Shown here piece after piece: positions 10,152-17,676 of a stretch of DNA of 64,000 nt (position 1 is the first letter of the stretch; every line of letters starts with the position of its first letter). A program made the translations under genes and the position numbers. Source of the stretch: Chitinophaga caseinilytica (lineage in GTDB: Bacteria > Bacteroidota > Bacteroidia > Chitinophagales > Chitinophagaceae); assembly GCF_038396765.1 (NCBI RefSeq), contig NZ_CP150096.1, positions 5,811,001 to 5,875,000 of the forward strand. The letters run 5' to 3'. Under the pieces are notes generated by a model. The model was given only the letters and a program-made list of their open reading frames with translations. It made no database searches and was not told where the DNA came from.

Positions 10152-10191
10152 ATTCAACAATTTACAAATTTTTTCTGGCAGAACGCGTGGG

Positions 10192-10929
10192 TTACTTGTC
10201 CGGATTTTTCTTTTCACGCAACGCTGCTTCCAGGTCGGCTACCCGTTGCAAAACGGTGTGGAAGCGGGTTTGACCGGCATTCAGGGGATGCGTTCTCACC
10301 TCCAGCAGCAAGCGTTCCGCCACATCCAGTTCACCGAGTTGGATGGCGTAATCGGCGCGGAGCGACATTACTTTGAAAAGATTATCGCATGGCAGATGGC
10401 GGTCGCGGTCGATGGCTTTGTCCAGCAGCGCCGGAACTTTTTCGAATTCGCCTTCATCGTCTTCGAACCGGTAGGCGTAATCCAGCACGAGGGCGAGGCG
10501 TTTGCCGGCCGCGGCGGTTTCGGCGGAGATAGTGGGATCCTCCGGCGCATCGAGCTTCCGGCCCACGCGGATGCAATTGCCCGCAGGGTCGGAAAACATG
10601 AATTCCCTGACACCGTAGGCTTTGTCGCGGATCTCGCTGATGCGCGGGAGGCCGCGGGTGGGGAGTTTTCCTTTTTTGTTGCGAAGGCCGGTGGTAAACT
10701 GTTCGTACAGCCTGTCGGCTTCATCGGCCAAAACGTAGCAGGTGTGATAGGACGTTTTAGGATCGTGATGGCTTATGGCATAGAAATCCAGCCGTATCCC
10801 TTCTTTTTCCACGATGGCGTATGGGTTGGGCGCCTTCTGGCGATAGGTGACTTCAAACCCGATCTGGCGGTAGAAATCGAGCAGGGTATCGAGGTCTTTA
10901 CAGGGAAGGATGGGAATCGTCCGGTTCAT
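10192..10929 (-). CDS. VOC (glyoxalase/bleomycin-resistance) domain protein with helical C-terminal domain
   Basis: A 245-residue soluble protein. Residues ~1-125 are a VOC fold: MNRTIPILPCKDLDTLLDFYRQIGFEV at the start and FMFSDPAGNCIRVGRK at its end, the DPxGNxI landmark of bleomycin-resistance-like proteins. Residues ~140-240 are not VOC; they look like two or three helical hairpins (ALVLDYAYRFEDDEGEFEKV, LRADYAIQLGELDVAERLL) reminiscent of TPR repeats. A single VOC half must dimerise to form its metal site. It lies 40 bp upstream of the MscS gene and 63 bp downstream of the AraC gene. Ligand unknown. Confidence 0.8.
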   Translation of the reverse strand: MNRTIPILPCKDLDTLLDFYRQIGFEVTYRQKAPNPYAIVEKEGIRLDFYAISHHDPKTSYHTCYVLADEADRLYEQFTTGLRNKKGKLPTRGLPRISEIRDKAYGVREFMFSDPAGNCIRVGRKLDAPEDPTISAETAAAGKRLALVLDYAYRFEDDEGEFEKVPALLDKAIDRDRHLPCDNLFKVMSLRADYAIQLGELDVAERLLLEVRTHPLNAGQTRFHTVLQRVADLEAALREKKNPDK

Positions 10930-10992
10930 ATGCGCAATATTTTAGGGCAAAATTCCGCGGACGGGAGCGCATGGAATTGTACAGTTGCGACA

Positions 10993-11790
10993 TTATTCCT
11001 CCGGGAAAGGAAGCCCGGCGATCGCCTTGCGGTATTGACCCGGCGGCATGCCCGCCAGTTCCCGGAAATCGCGGATAAAATGGGCCTGGTCGTAATAGCC
11101 GCTGTCGAGCGCAACGTCCGTCAACCGGCGGTTCCCGGGAATTTCCCCCACCGCCCGCTCGAAACGGAGGATCCGGCTGTATGTACCGGGCGATAAGCCG
11201 GTGCCATTCCGGAACGTGCGCTCGAACTGCCTGCGCGAAGTATTGAAACGTTGCGCCAGCGCATCGATCCCTTCAACCATTCCCCCGAAAGCCAATTCCC
11301 GCGCGGCGGCCGGAACGACCTCAGCATGCCGGCCGGGTGCAAGTGCAGACAGGAATTCCCCCGCCAGTTGCGCCCTTTCCCCATTTCCGGCGGCCGACAG
11401 CATACGCCGCTGCCATTGATCTGCGGTCTTCCCCAAAACGCTGCCCAATTCGGCAAAGGCACCGGTCAGTTCGGTGGCCGGCATCCCGAACAGCGCCGGG
11501 ACCGCGCCGGGCAACAGTTCCACCCCGAAAATCCCCGACCGTTCAGCAGACACGAATTGCCGGTGTGCGGCCGACTGCCCCTGGAAGCCCGCCAGGAACG
11601 AGGGCTCCCATCCACCGCCTGCCGTTTCCGAACCAAAACGTCCCTCATAATGAAAAACGATCCTCGCGGCGCCCGTGGCAATGGAAAGATGGCGCAGCTC
11701 CTTTCCCGGGACCGGCGCCATCTCTCCCACCCAGAAACACTTCACGAACCCGGAAAGCTGTGCTGGCGGAGGTATTTTATAATATTGCAT
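10993..11790 (-). CDS. AraC-family transcriptional regulator
   Basis: A 265-residue protein from the ATG at 11790 (MQYYKIPPPAQLSGFVKCFW). The frame is open further upstream but that part only mirrors the hydrolase gene in another frame. The N-terminal half matches the DUF6597-type sensor of Bacteroidota AraC proteins; the C-terminal ~100 residues hold the two helix-turn-helix motifs, including FNTSRRQFERTFRNGTGLSPGTYSRILRF and LTDVALDSGYYDQAHFIRDFRELAGMPPGQYRK. It follows the alpha/beta hydrolase by 37 bp and precedes the VOC gene, so it probably regulates its own operon. Confidence 0.9.
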   Translation of the reverse strand: MQYYKIPPPAQLSGFVKCFWVGEMAPVPGKELRHLSIATGAARIVFHYEGRFGSETAGGGWEPSFLAGFQGQSAAHRQFVSAERSGIFGVELLPGAVPALFGMPATELTGAFAELGSVLGKTADQWQRRMLSAAGNGERAQLAGEFLSALAPGRHAEVVPAAARELAFGGMVEGIDALAQRFNTSRRQFERTFRNGTGLSPGTYSRILRFERAVGEIPGNRRLTDVALDSGYYDQAHFIRDFRELAGMPPGQYRKAIAGLPFPEE

Positions 11791-11827
11791 GTTGGTGTGC
11801 TGAAGGGGCAATTTAAGGATTCTTCCG

Positions 11828-12682
11828 TCATTTCGCAGCAACGGCATCGAGGAACTCGATGACCAGGGCGGCCGTGCGGGCTGGCGCGTTACTGGCGGGA
11901 TCGAGTGCGGCGGCTTCGCCCAGGTACGTGCCGTGCGCGCCTGGGAAAATGGCGAGCTGGCCGTTCGGGAACAACTGGTACATCTCCACGGTATGCGCCA
12001 TGGTGGCCACGTCATGATTGCCTGCCAGCACGAGCACCGGCTGTTTGATGGCCCGCAGCATATCGGGCTGCCAGTCTTTGAATGTGAGCAAGCGCCCCAT
12101 CAGTTTGGCGACGAAGGTATCAGGGTCCGGTTGCGGCGATGCGGTCGTATAAGCGTTTCGCAGCACAGGTGGCATCCCCGCGGCGTCGGCTTTCCGGAAC
12201 ATCGCTTCCAGCCCGGGCACCCAGCCTTCCTTACGGTAAAAAACGGAAGCCACCACCAGTCTGCGCACTTTTCCGGGATGGCGCATGGCCAGCATCATGG
12301 CGGAATTGCCGCCGTTGCTGAAACCCATGACATCGGCCTGTTGTACGTTGAGCTGGCTCAGCAAAGCCGCGGCATCGTCTGCGTCCTGCTCGAAACTGAA
12401 AGGCGTTTTCCGGTCGGCCGTATGGCCATGGCCCTGCAGCTCGATCGCGATCACACGCCGACCGGCCGACAACGCCGGCAAAACCCTGCCGAAAGTGGTC
12501 CCGATCGTAGAACCGCCGCCATGCAGCAATAATAAAGGCACGCCATTGCCGGCCCCGTGGATTTCATAATACATGCGCAGCCCGTTCACATCGGCATAGC
12601 CGGTTTTCACGGCCGATGAATCTTTAGTAGCGGCGAACGACGGGATATTCAGTAGTAAAGTCAAATAAAAGAGGTATTTCAT
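11828..12682 (-). CDS. Secreted alpha/beta-fold hydrolase
   Basis: A 284-residue protein with an N-terminal signal peptide (cleavage near SFAAT) and an alpha/beta hydrolase fold. LLLLHGGGSTIGTTF carries the oxyanion-hole HGGG, ELQGHGHT follows strand 4, and the nucleophile elbow is GFSNGG (Ser about 124). AGNHDV and a C-terminal FPGAHGTYLG supply the Asp and His of the triad. Close in type to esterases or haloperoxidase/3-oxoadipate lactonase-like enzymes; substrate undefined. First gene of the likely unit hydrolase-AraC-VOC-MscS. Confidence 0.88.
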   Translation of the reverse strand: MKYLFYLTLLLNIPSFAATKDSSAVKTGYADVNGLRMYYEIHGAGNGVPLLLLHGGGSTIGTTFGRVLPALSAGRRVIAIELQGHGHTADRKTPFSFEQDADDAAALLSQLNVQQADVMGFSNGGNSAMMLAMRHPGKVRRLVVASVFYRKEGWVPGLEAMFRKADAAGMPPVLRNAYTTASPQPDPDTFVAKLMGRLLTFKDWQPDMLRAIKQPVLVLAGNHDVATMAHTVEMYQLFPNGQLAIFPGAHGTYLGEAAALDPASNAPARTAALVIEFLDAVAAK

Positions 12683-12782
12683 GATGGTTGTTTTTGTGCA
12701 TGGGATATCCGTTTACCACAACCGGCCAGGTTGCAGCATTACGTTACCGCATGTACGAATTTGTAGGAATAATGTTATTGCA

Positions 12783-13286
12783 TCAAGCGCCCAGTGCGGC
12801 TTCCATGCGATCGAGCATTTGCAGCCAGCTGGGGTAAGCGCCGGTCCTGCGGGCGATGTTTTCCGGCGCGGCCTGGTGGATGGTGATCTCCGTTTTGTTG
12901 GCGGCAAGCGCGTGGAAGGATACGGTCACCAGGGTTTCGTCTGGCCACTCGGGGTCCATGCCGGCCTGGGCGGAAGTGCGGCGGATGCCGTTCTCATCTG
13001 CCAGGGCGATGTTGTACACGATCTTTTCCGGCGAATTGATGTCCAGGTACTCACCGACACACCAGCAATCCTTTCCGTCCGGCGTGTGGATGCAGGAGTG
13101 GAAATGGCCACCGGGGCGGATGTCGAGCTTTTCGAAATGGATGCTGCAATCGTTGGGCGCGAACCATTTCGGGAGGTGTTCAGGGTCTGTCCAGATGCGG
13201 AAAACCAGTTCTCTCGGGAAGTTGACCGTCCGCGAGATGAATACGTCATTTGTTGCGGGGCTTGCCGCGTTGGATGTGCTTTGCAT
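12783..13286 (-). CDS. SRPBCC/AHSA1-family protein
   Basis: A 167-residue START-like protein. ISRTVNFPRELVFRIWTDPEHLPKWFAP is the signature of the AHSA1-type (Aha1-C-like) SRPBCC family, and DIRPGGHFHSCIHTPDGK and GAYPSWLQMLDRMEAAL complete it. These are hydrophobic-cavity ligand-binding proteins often found as the second gene after an ArsR-type repressor, as here: its start codon overlaps the 3' end of the ArsR gene by 41 bp, so translation is probably coupled. Ligand unknown. Confidence 0.9.
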   Translation of the reverse strand: MQSTSNAASPATNDVFISRTVNFPRELVFRIWTDPEHLPKWFAPNDCSIHFEKLDIRPGGHFHSCIHTPDGKDCWCVGEYLDINSPEKIVYNIALADENGIRRTSAQAGMDPEWPDETLVTVSFHALAANKTEITIHQAAPENIARRTGAYPSWLQMLDRMEAALGA

Positions 13287-13620
13287 TTTTCGGTTTTTTT
13301 AGTTCTGTTCCGATGGTGAGCAGGTAGGATTCCATGGAGTCGAGGGTTTTGCTCCAGGCTTTTGCGTATTGCGCCACCCAGTCCTGCACTTCCGACAGTG
13401 CTTCGAGGCGCGCTTCGCAATGGCGCTCCCTTCCCTCCTTGCGGATTACCACGAGCCCGCATTCTACCAGCAGCTTCACGTGCTCGGAAACGGTGGGCCG
13501 GCTGGTGTCGAAATAATCGGCGATGGCGTTCATCGTCAGCGGCTGACTGGCCAGCAGCTCGATGATGCCCCGGCGCGTGGGGTCGGCTATCGCCTGAAAT
13601 ACGTCTCGTCTTCTTTCCAT
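13246..13620 (-). CDS. ArsR-family winged-helix repressor
   Basis: A 124-residue regulator: MERRRDVFQAIADPTRRGIIELLASQPLTMNAIADYFDTSRPTVSEHVKLL is a full winged helix-turn-helix of the ArsR family subgroup that pairs with SRPBCC proteins; no cysteine metal site is present in the recognition helix, so the inducer is unlikely to be a metal. Two tandem palindromic boxes directly upstream (13621-13672) overlap the predicted -7 element and the leader, indicating autorepression of the two-gene operon. Confidence 0.92.
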   Translation of the reverse strand: MERRRDVFQAIADPTRRGIIELLASQPLTMNAIADYFDTSRPTVSEHVKLLVECGLVVIRKEGRERHCEARLEALSEVQDWVAQYAKAWSKTLDSMESYLLTIGTELKKPKNAKHIQRGKPRNK

Positions 13621-13672
13621 TATGTAGGCATTTCCCTACAAATGTAAGCATATGTCGGGATTTGCCTACATA
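13621..13672 (-). promoter_or_regulatory. Tandem operator and promoter of the ArsR/SRPBCC operon
   Basis: Two 18-bp imperfect palindromes, TGTAGGCATTTCCCTACA (13623-13640) and TGTCGGGATTTGCCTACA (13653-13670), match at 15 of 18 positions and start 30 bp apart, about three helical turns, on one DNA face. The outer arms TATGTAGGCA and TGCCTACATA (13621-13630, 13663-13672) are a perfect inverted repeat. On the minus strand a -7 box TACATTTG (TAnnTTTG type) spans 13646-13639 between the boxes; no good -33 element is visible. Binding would block the promoter and leader. Confidence 0.7.
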
Positions 13673-13689
13673 TTTTTTTATCGCTTGAA

Positions 13690-13724
13690 AAGAAAACGGG
13701 AACGGCACACTGCCGTTCCCGTTT
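13690..13724 (-). terminator. Terminator of the sigma-SusCD-cytochrome operon
   Basis: A perfect 14-bp stem (13694-13707 with 13711-13724) with a 3-base loop, followed on the minus strand by TTTTCTTTTC. It starts 47 bp beyond the stop of the diheme cytochrome gene and closes the long minus-strand operon. Confidence 0.85.
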
Positions 13725-13770
13725 ATTACTTCCCTTGGTCTTTCTTGTCCTGCAGCGCCTTTGTACAGGA

Positions 13771-14778
13771 TCAATAAGCAGGTTTCTGCCCCTTGCTTTT
13801 CCAGTAATCGATCATGGGTTTGTAGGGGCCGTATTTATGGGCGCTCACGGAAAATGTATCCGCAAACGGGCCTTTGTCGTAATCCAGCGCCTTTTCGGCG
13901 ATATGCGGATAGTCGAACATTTTGGGATTGGGCCGTGGATGACGGCTGTCGTCGTTCACGAAAGCCGCGATATCCAGTGCTTCCCCGTCTGTAAGAAAAG
14001 GTTTATCCCAGGTGGCTTTATCGAACGGCATATTGGCTTTCAGCCACTGCGCCTGCTTGATGATGCGGTGCATGCTGGAGCCGGGCTGGTAGCCGGAAGG
14101 CCCCCACAGCGGAGGATACACATAGCCGTTTTTATCTGCCGTCATGATGCCCTCCCCGTCTTTTCCATGGCAGCGTTCACAATGCTGTACATACAACTGT
14201 GCGCCCCGCTCCGGGCTTGCCGCCACATCGGGCAATTCCACCTCGAGATTCTTCCCGCCCTTATACGGTTTATCTTTCGGCACAAAACTGTTGATCCACC
14301 TGAAGTACGCCAGGAACGCCACCATTTCCTTACTGTCCAGCGGCAGCGATTTGCCGTTGTGGGGACGGTTGATGCAGTTATTCACCCGCTCGGCCATGGT
14401 GAGCACCTTCCCTTCCCTGGCGCGGTATTGCGGGTATTGCTCGTGCGACAGCATGAGGTTGAACGAAAAGGGTTTCGTTCCCCCGTTTTGGTGGCAATTG
14501 GTGCAATTCATCCTGTTGCCGAGATAACGCCCGTTGATGCCTTCGGGGCCGATGTAGTAGGCCGTTCTGTACATCAGCTCCTGGCCATACTTTACGGCTT
14601 CCCCAAACTTGTCGCCCGGGATGGCCGCGCTGTCTACCGCCAGTAGAACGGTAGCCGGCGGTTTCGCATCCACCGGGTTACTTTCACTTTTCGCATTCGT
14701 TTGGCAGGAATAAATGATGATCGCGGCAATGCCTGTCAGAAAGGAAGTCCAGACTATCCGGTTAACAGAAATCTTCAT
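13771..14778 (-). CDS. TsdA-like diheme c-type cytochrome lipoprotein
   Basis: A 335-residue lipoprotein (signal ending IIIYSC near residue 25). Two heme sites: CTNCH (Cys92, His96) and CERCH (Cys200, His204). The context GRYLGNRMNCTNCHQNGGT, LTMAERVNNCINRPHNGKSLP, the PPLWGPSGYQ element and ANMPFD near the end follow the layout of TsdA, the periplasmic thiosulfate dehydrogenase/tetrathionate reductase. Cys135, about 40 residues after the first heme site, corresponds in context to the unusual cysteine ligand of the TsdA catalytic heme. Last gene of the SusCD operon, 37 bp after the arylsulfotransferase-like gene. Sulfur-compound redox is a reasoned inference; another electron-transfer role is possible. 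Confidence 0.8.
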   Translation of the reverse strand: MKISVNRIVWTSFLTGIAAIIIYSCQTNAKSESNPVDAKPPATVLLAVDSAAIPGDKFGEAVKYGQELMYRTAYYIGPEGINGRYLGNRMNCTNCHQNGGTKPFSFNLMLSHEQYPQYRAREGKVLTMAERVNNCINRPHNGKSLPLDSKEMVAFLAYFRWINSFVPKDKPYKGGKNLEVELPDVAASPERGAQLYVQHCERCHGKDGEGIMTADKNGYVYPPLWGPSGYQPGSSMHRIIKQAQWLKANMPFDKATWDKPFLTDGEALDIAAFVNDDSRHPRPNPKMFDYPHIAEKALDYDKGPFADTFSVSAHKYGPYKPMIDYWKSKGQKPAY

Positions 14779-14815
14779 GTGCAGAATTATTTATCCGATT
14801 ACAAAATCAATCCAT

Positions 14816-15931
14816 TTAAAAATCACCCAAAACCGCTGCGGGAATGAATTCCGCGCGATAGGGAATGAAGGCGCAACGCAAATTCCAAATCGGCGTGCCT
14901 TGTTTGTCTGTCAACATCACCGTGTTCTTTTTAGAGCTGCATTGCAGGATATGGTCGGGCCCGGCCATGTATGCGCTTCCCATCCGGTCGTTGAACAGGT
15001 AAGCCGGTAAAGGCGTGCGGATGACGGGCGTTGCCGTACGGGCAGCCTCATCGAGCCGGAAAGCCAGTGTTTGCGATTGCGAACGGGATACGCCGTTGTC
15101 GAACAGCATGAGGTCTCCCGCTTCGTTCCTGTGTACCGCGTGGCCCATGTCGAAAGCGGCGGAATCCGGTATCGCGAAATCGCCTCCCCGCCCGAATTTC
15201 CACATCACCACACCGGTTTTGGCGTCCAGTTTCCAGATTTGCCCGTTGTTGTAAAACGACACGAGATAATTGCCGTCTTTGTCGAAACTCAGGCTGTTGG
15301 CGTGCATCCAATCGGTACGCGTGCTGGCGATCGCCGTATCGGTCAAAGGGTCCAGCGCATCGAATACCGTCCATTCCCATACCTTGCGCCCCTTCCGGTC
15401 GAGCACCAGGATACCGTCGCTTATTACGGTATCGGCCGCTCCGCCGCCACTGGCGCGCAGATCGAACGTTCTTTCCACCGTATTGAGCATCACGATATTG
15501 TTCCCCGGGGCCAGCAATACTTCGTGGTGCGCGTTGGCGGTAAAATCGCCCTGGCCTTTCTTCAAATGCAGCAGCGTATCGCCTTCCAGCGAAACCTCCA
15601 GCACCTGGTCCCCATAACTGGTCTTGAATTCCTTACTACCCAGGATGCAGAGGAAGGTTTTGTTTTCCGTGAAATGGGCCGTCTTGAAACCCGTCCCCTT
15701 CACCGCATGAAACCATACCACGCGGCCTTTCGCATCGAGCAGGTAGAGCGCACCGGGCTCGTCGCGCTGGCTCAGCAGGATGTACCCCTTCCTGAAGATC
15801 TCCGGCGCTCCGTTCGTTTGCGCGCTATCCAGCAAAAAACCGTCCTGTGCCCAGGAAGGTATTTCCGCTTTTTTCCGTTGTTGACAAGCCAGGCAAAGGA
15901 GCAGCCCGATCAGGCAGGGATACCATTTCAT
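14816..15931 (-). CDS. Arylsulfotransferase (ASST)-like beta-propeller lipoprotein
   Basis: A 371-residue lipoprotein (lipobox CLAC near residue 16). The repeats DAKGRVVWFHAV, LDRKGRKVWEWTV, LDAKTGVVMWKFG and DKQGTPIWNL are propeller blades of the arylsulfotransferase type, and three histidine-bearing loops (ANAHHEVLL, DWMHANSLSF, MGHAVHRNEAG) match the places where ASST family members carry their catalytic histidines. ASST moves sulfate from aryl sulfate esters to phenolic acceptors in the periplasm. It stands between susD and the diheme cytochrome gene. Fold is well supported; enzyme activity is inferred. Confidence 0.78.
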   Translation of the reverse strand: MKWYPCLIGLLLCLACQQRKKAEIPSWAQDGFLLDSAQTNGAPEIFRKGYILLSQRDEPGALYLLDAKGRVVWFHAVKGTGFKTAHFTENKTFLCILGSKEFKTSYGDQVLEVSLEGDTLLHLKKGQGDFTANAHHEVLLAPGNNIVMLNTVERTFDLRASGGGAADTVISDGILVLDRKGRKVWEWTVFDALDPLTDTAIASTRTDWMHANSLSFDKDGNYLVSFYNNGQIWKLDAKTGVVMWKFGRGGDFAIPDSAAFDMGHAVHRNEAGDLMLFDNGVSRSQSQTLAFRLDEAARTATPVIRTPLPAYLFNDRMGSAYMAGPDHILQCSSKKNTVMLTDKQGTPIWNLRCAFIPYRAEFIPAAVLGDF

Positions 15932-15958
15932 ACAAACATCATTTTGCTTCCCGAAGCC

Positions 15959-16001
15959 GGCCGGCAGACTGCCGGTAAAGGCAGCCTGCCATCTGCCGGC
16001 C
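15959..16001 (-). promoter_or_regulatory. Intercistronic stem-loop between susD and the ASST-like gene
   Basis: The 87-bp gap contains a 10-bp perfect inverted repeat (GGCCGGCAGA 15959-15968, TCTGCCGGCC 15992-16001) enclosing a smaller hairpin (CTGCC 15969-15973 with GGCAG 15980-15984). There is no T-run, so it is not a standard terminator. Such structures often protect the upstream susCD message from 3' decay and lower expression of downstream genes. Confidence 0.5.
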
Positions 16002-16018
16002 AGGGCAGGGTTCAGGTA

Positions 16019-17656
16019 TTATCGCCAAAGACCGTTTTGCTCAGCCTTCGGATTGGATTTCAGTTCGCTTGCCGGGATGGGGAACACAAAGTGTTTCGCC
16101 CCGAACACGTTAGCGCCTTGCTTTTCGCGGGCTTTCAAAACCGGCACGAGCTCTGCGGCGGTTTTATGCCATCTTCTCAGGTCGTACACCCGGTTCTGTT
16201 CGAAAAACATTTCCAGCAGTTTCTGGTGATCGATTTCAGCCATCATGCCTGCTTTCCCGGGAAGGTCGGCCAGGGTTTTATCGGTAAGGCCGGCCCTTCT
16301 GCGGATGCGGTTCACATCATCGAGCGCCTTGCCGAATTTCCCGTTCTGCGCTGCTGCTTCGGCGCGCAGCAAGAGCACCTCGGCGAAGCGGAACACGCGG
16401 AAGTTGGCGGTGGAAGGCGTGGCGCCCCAGTAATTGTCCGCATCCTTCACGTTCCTCCAGGCGTTCGTCCCCTTTTTGATCAGGAAGCGGCCATAGGTAA
16501 CGGTATCGAGCGTGGTACCCGGGTGCAGGCGCACGATCGTGGAAATGGCCGACGTCCACATCCGGTCGAACGACTGGTTGTCGTAAAACGTGGCATCCGC
16601 TTCCCCGAGCACCGAACGTTTCCACATGAGCGTGGCGTACATCCGTTTGTCGTACTTGGTGTCTGACCCCGCGGGGCGCGGCTCTTTCACAAATTCGCGG
16701 ACGGCGTAGTTAGACGGTACGTATTTGAACCAGCCGCCGGCAGACGGAGGCCCGATGAACTGCGGAAGATAGTTGTACATGGGCGAATTCGCGCCTTCCA
16801 CGCCCCAGGCGCCGTACTGGTCGCCGATGGGCGCGAACGTCCATTCAAACACCGATTCCACGTTGTACTCGTTCTTGTCGGTGAAGTTGTCTTCGAAATC
16901 GGGCACCAGGTCGTATGCATACGGTGCGGCCGTCAACTGATCGAAAGCAGCTTCCGCCTTCGTATAATCCTCCAGGAACATGTACGATTTGCCGAGCCAG
17001 GCGATGGCGGCGCCACTGGTGGCACGGCCCCTTTCCTTGGCGTCGCGCACGGGCGGCAGGCCGGCAGCGGCTTCCTTCAGATCGCCCACCACCAGGTTCC
17101 AGACGTCGGCTTCCGGGCTGCAGGGCGCTGCGTAACCGTCTGTCGTTTCTACGGGCATCGTTCTCAGCGGCACGGTTTTCCAGTTGGTAACGAGCAGGAA
17201 ATACGCCAGGCCGCGGAGGAATTTGGTTTCCGCGACGTACGCTTTCTTCTTCGCTTCATCCATGGGAATGTCGCCGATCTTGGACAGCAGCAGGTTGGCG
17301 CGGTGAACGCATTTGTAGAGATTGGTGAAAACGTCGTTCAGGTCGCTGTTGTTCTCGTCGTTGGTGAAGCTGGCCACGCCCCAGGTAGCGGCTTCGCCGC
17401 CGGGGATGGTAAAGATATCGTCGCCCAGGGAGTTGATGTCCTGGATACCGGTAAACGAGCCCCAGTAGCCGTAAAGCGACGGGCGCAGGGGGCTGTAGGT
17501 GGCCGCCAGCGCAGACAGTACGCTGCCTTCGTCTTTCCAGAACGTGGCGTCGGTCACCTTGTTGGGATCGTTTTGTTTGAGGAATTCCTTCTCGTTACAA
17601 CCGGCGGAAGCCAGCAGCAACGTCAATGTGGCTATATAGTGAAATTTTCTTTTCAT
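16019..17656 (-). CDS. SusD/RagB-family outer-membrane nutrient-binding lipoprotein
   Basis: A 545-residue lipoprotein (signal ends LASAGC, then NEKEFLKQNDP). The N-terminal TPR-like region with AETKFLRGLAYFLLVTNWKTVPL, the central variable region, and the C-terminal FRFAEVLLLRAEAAAQNGK, LLEMFFEQNRVYDLRRW and FPIPASELKSNPK motifs are all typical SusD landmarks. It forms the lid of a SusCD import complex and captures substrate at the cell surface. It follows susC by 20 bp. The ligand cannot be deduced from sequence, though the downstream ASST-like and TsdA-like genes hint at a sulfated or sulfur-containing substrate. Confidence 0.95.
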   Translation of the reverse strand: MKRKFHYIATLTLLLASAGCNEKEFLKQNDPNKVTDATFWKDEGSVLSALAATYSPLRPSLYGYWGSFTGIQDINSLGDDIFTIPGGEAATWGVASFTNDENNSDLNDVFTNLYKCVHRANLLLSKIGDIPMDEAKKKAYVAETKFLRGLAYFLLVTNWKTVPLRTMPVETTDGYAAPCSPEADVWNLVVGDLKEAAAGLPPVRDAKERGRATSGAAIAWLGKSYMFLEDYTKAEAAFDQLTAAPYAYDLVPDFEDNFTDKNEYNVESVFEWTFAPIGDQYGAWGVEGANSPMYNYLPQFIGPPSAGGWFKYVPSNYAVREFVKEPRPAGSDTKYDKRMYATLMWKRSVLGEADATFYDNQSFDRMWTSAISTIVRLHPGTTLDTVTYGRFLIKKGTNAWRNVKDADNYWGATPSTANFRVFRFAEVLLLRAEAAAQNGKFGKALDDVNRIRRRAGLTDKTLADLPGKAGMMAEIDHQKLLEMFFEQNRVYDLRRWHKTAAELVPVLKAREKQGANVFGAKHFVFPIPASELKSNPKAEQNGLWR

Positions 17657-17676
17657 GATGATTTTCGATTGACCGG

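Noticed and set aside
11791..12015. N-terminal extension of the AraC frame
   Set aside because: The extension is a third-frame translation of the end of the alpha/beta hydrolase gene; the ATG at 11790 gives a normal AraC start.
15071..16666. A 531-codon plus-strand open frame across the ASST-like and susD genes
   Set aside because: It spans two well-supported minus-strand genes and their gap, with no protein-like motif.
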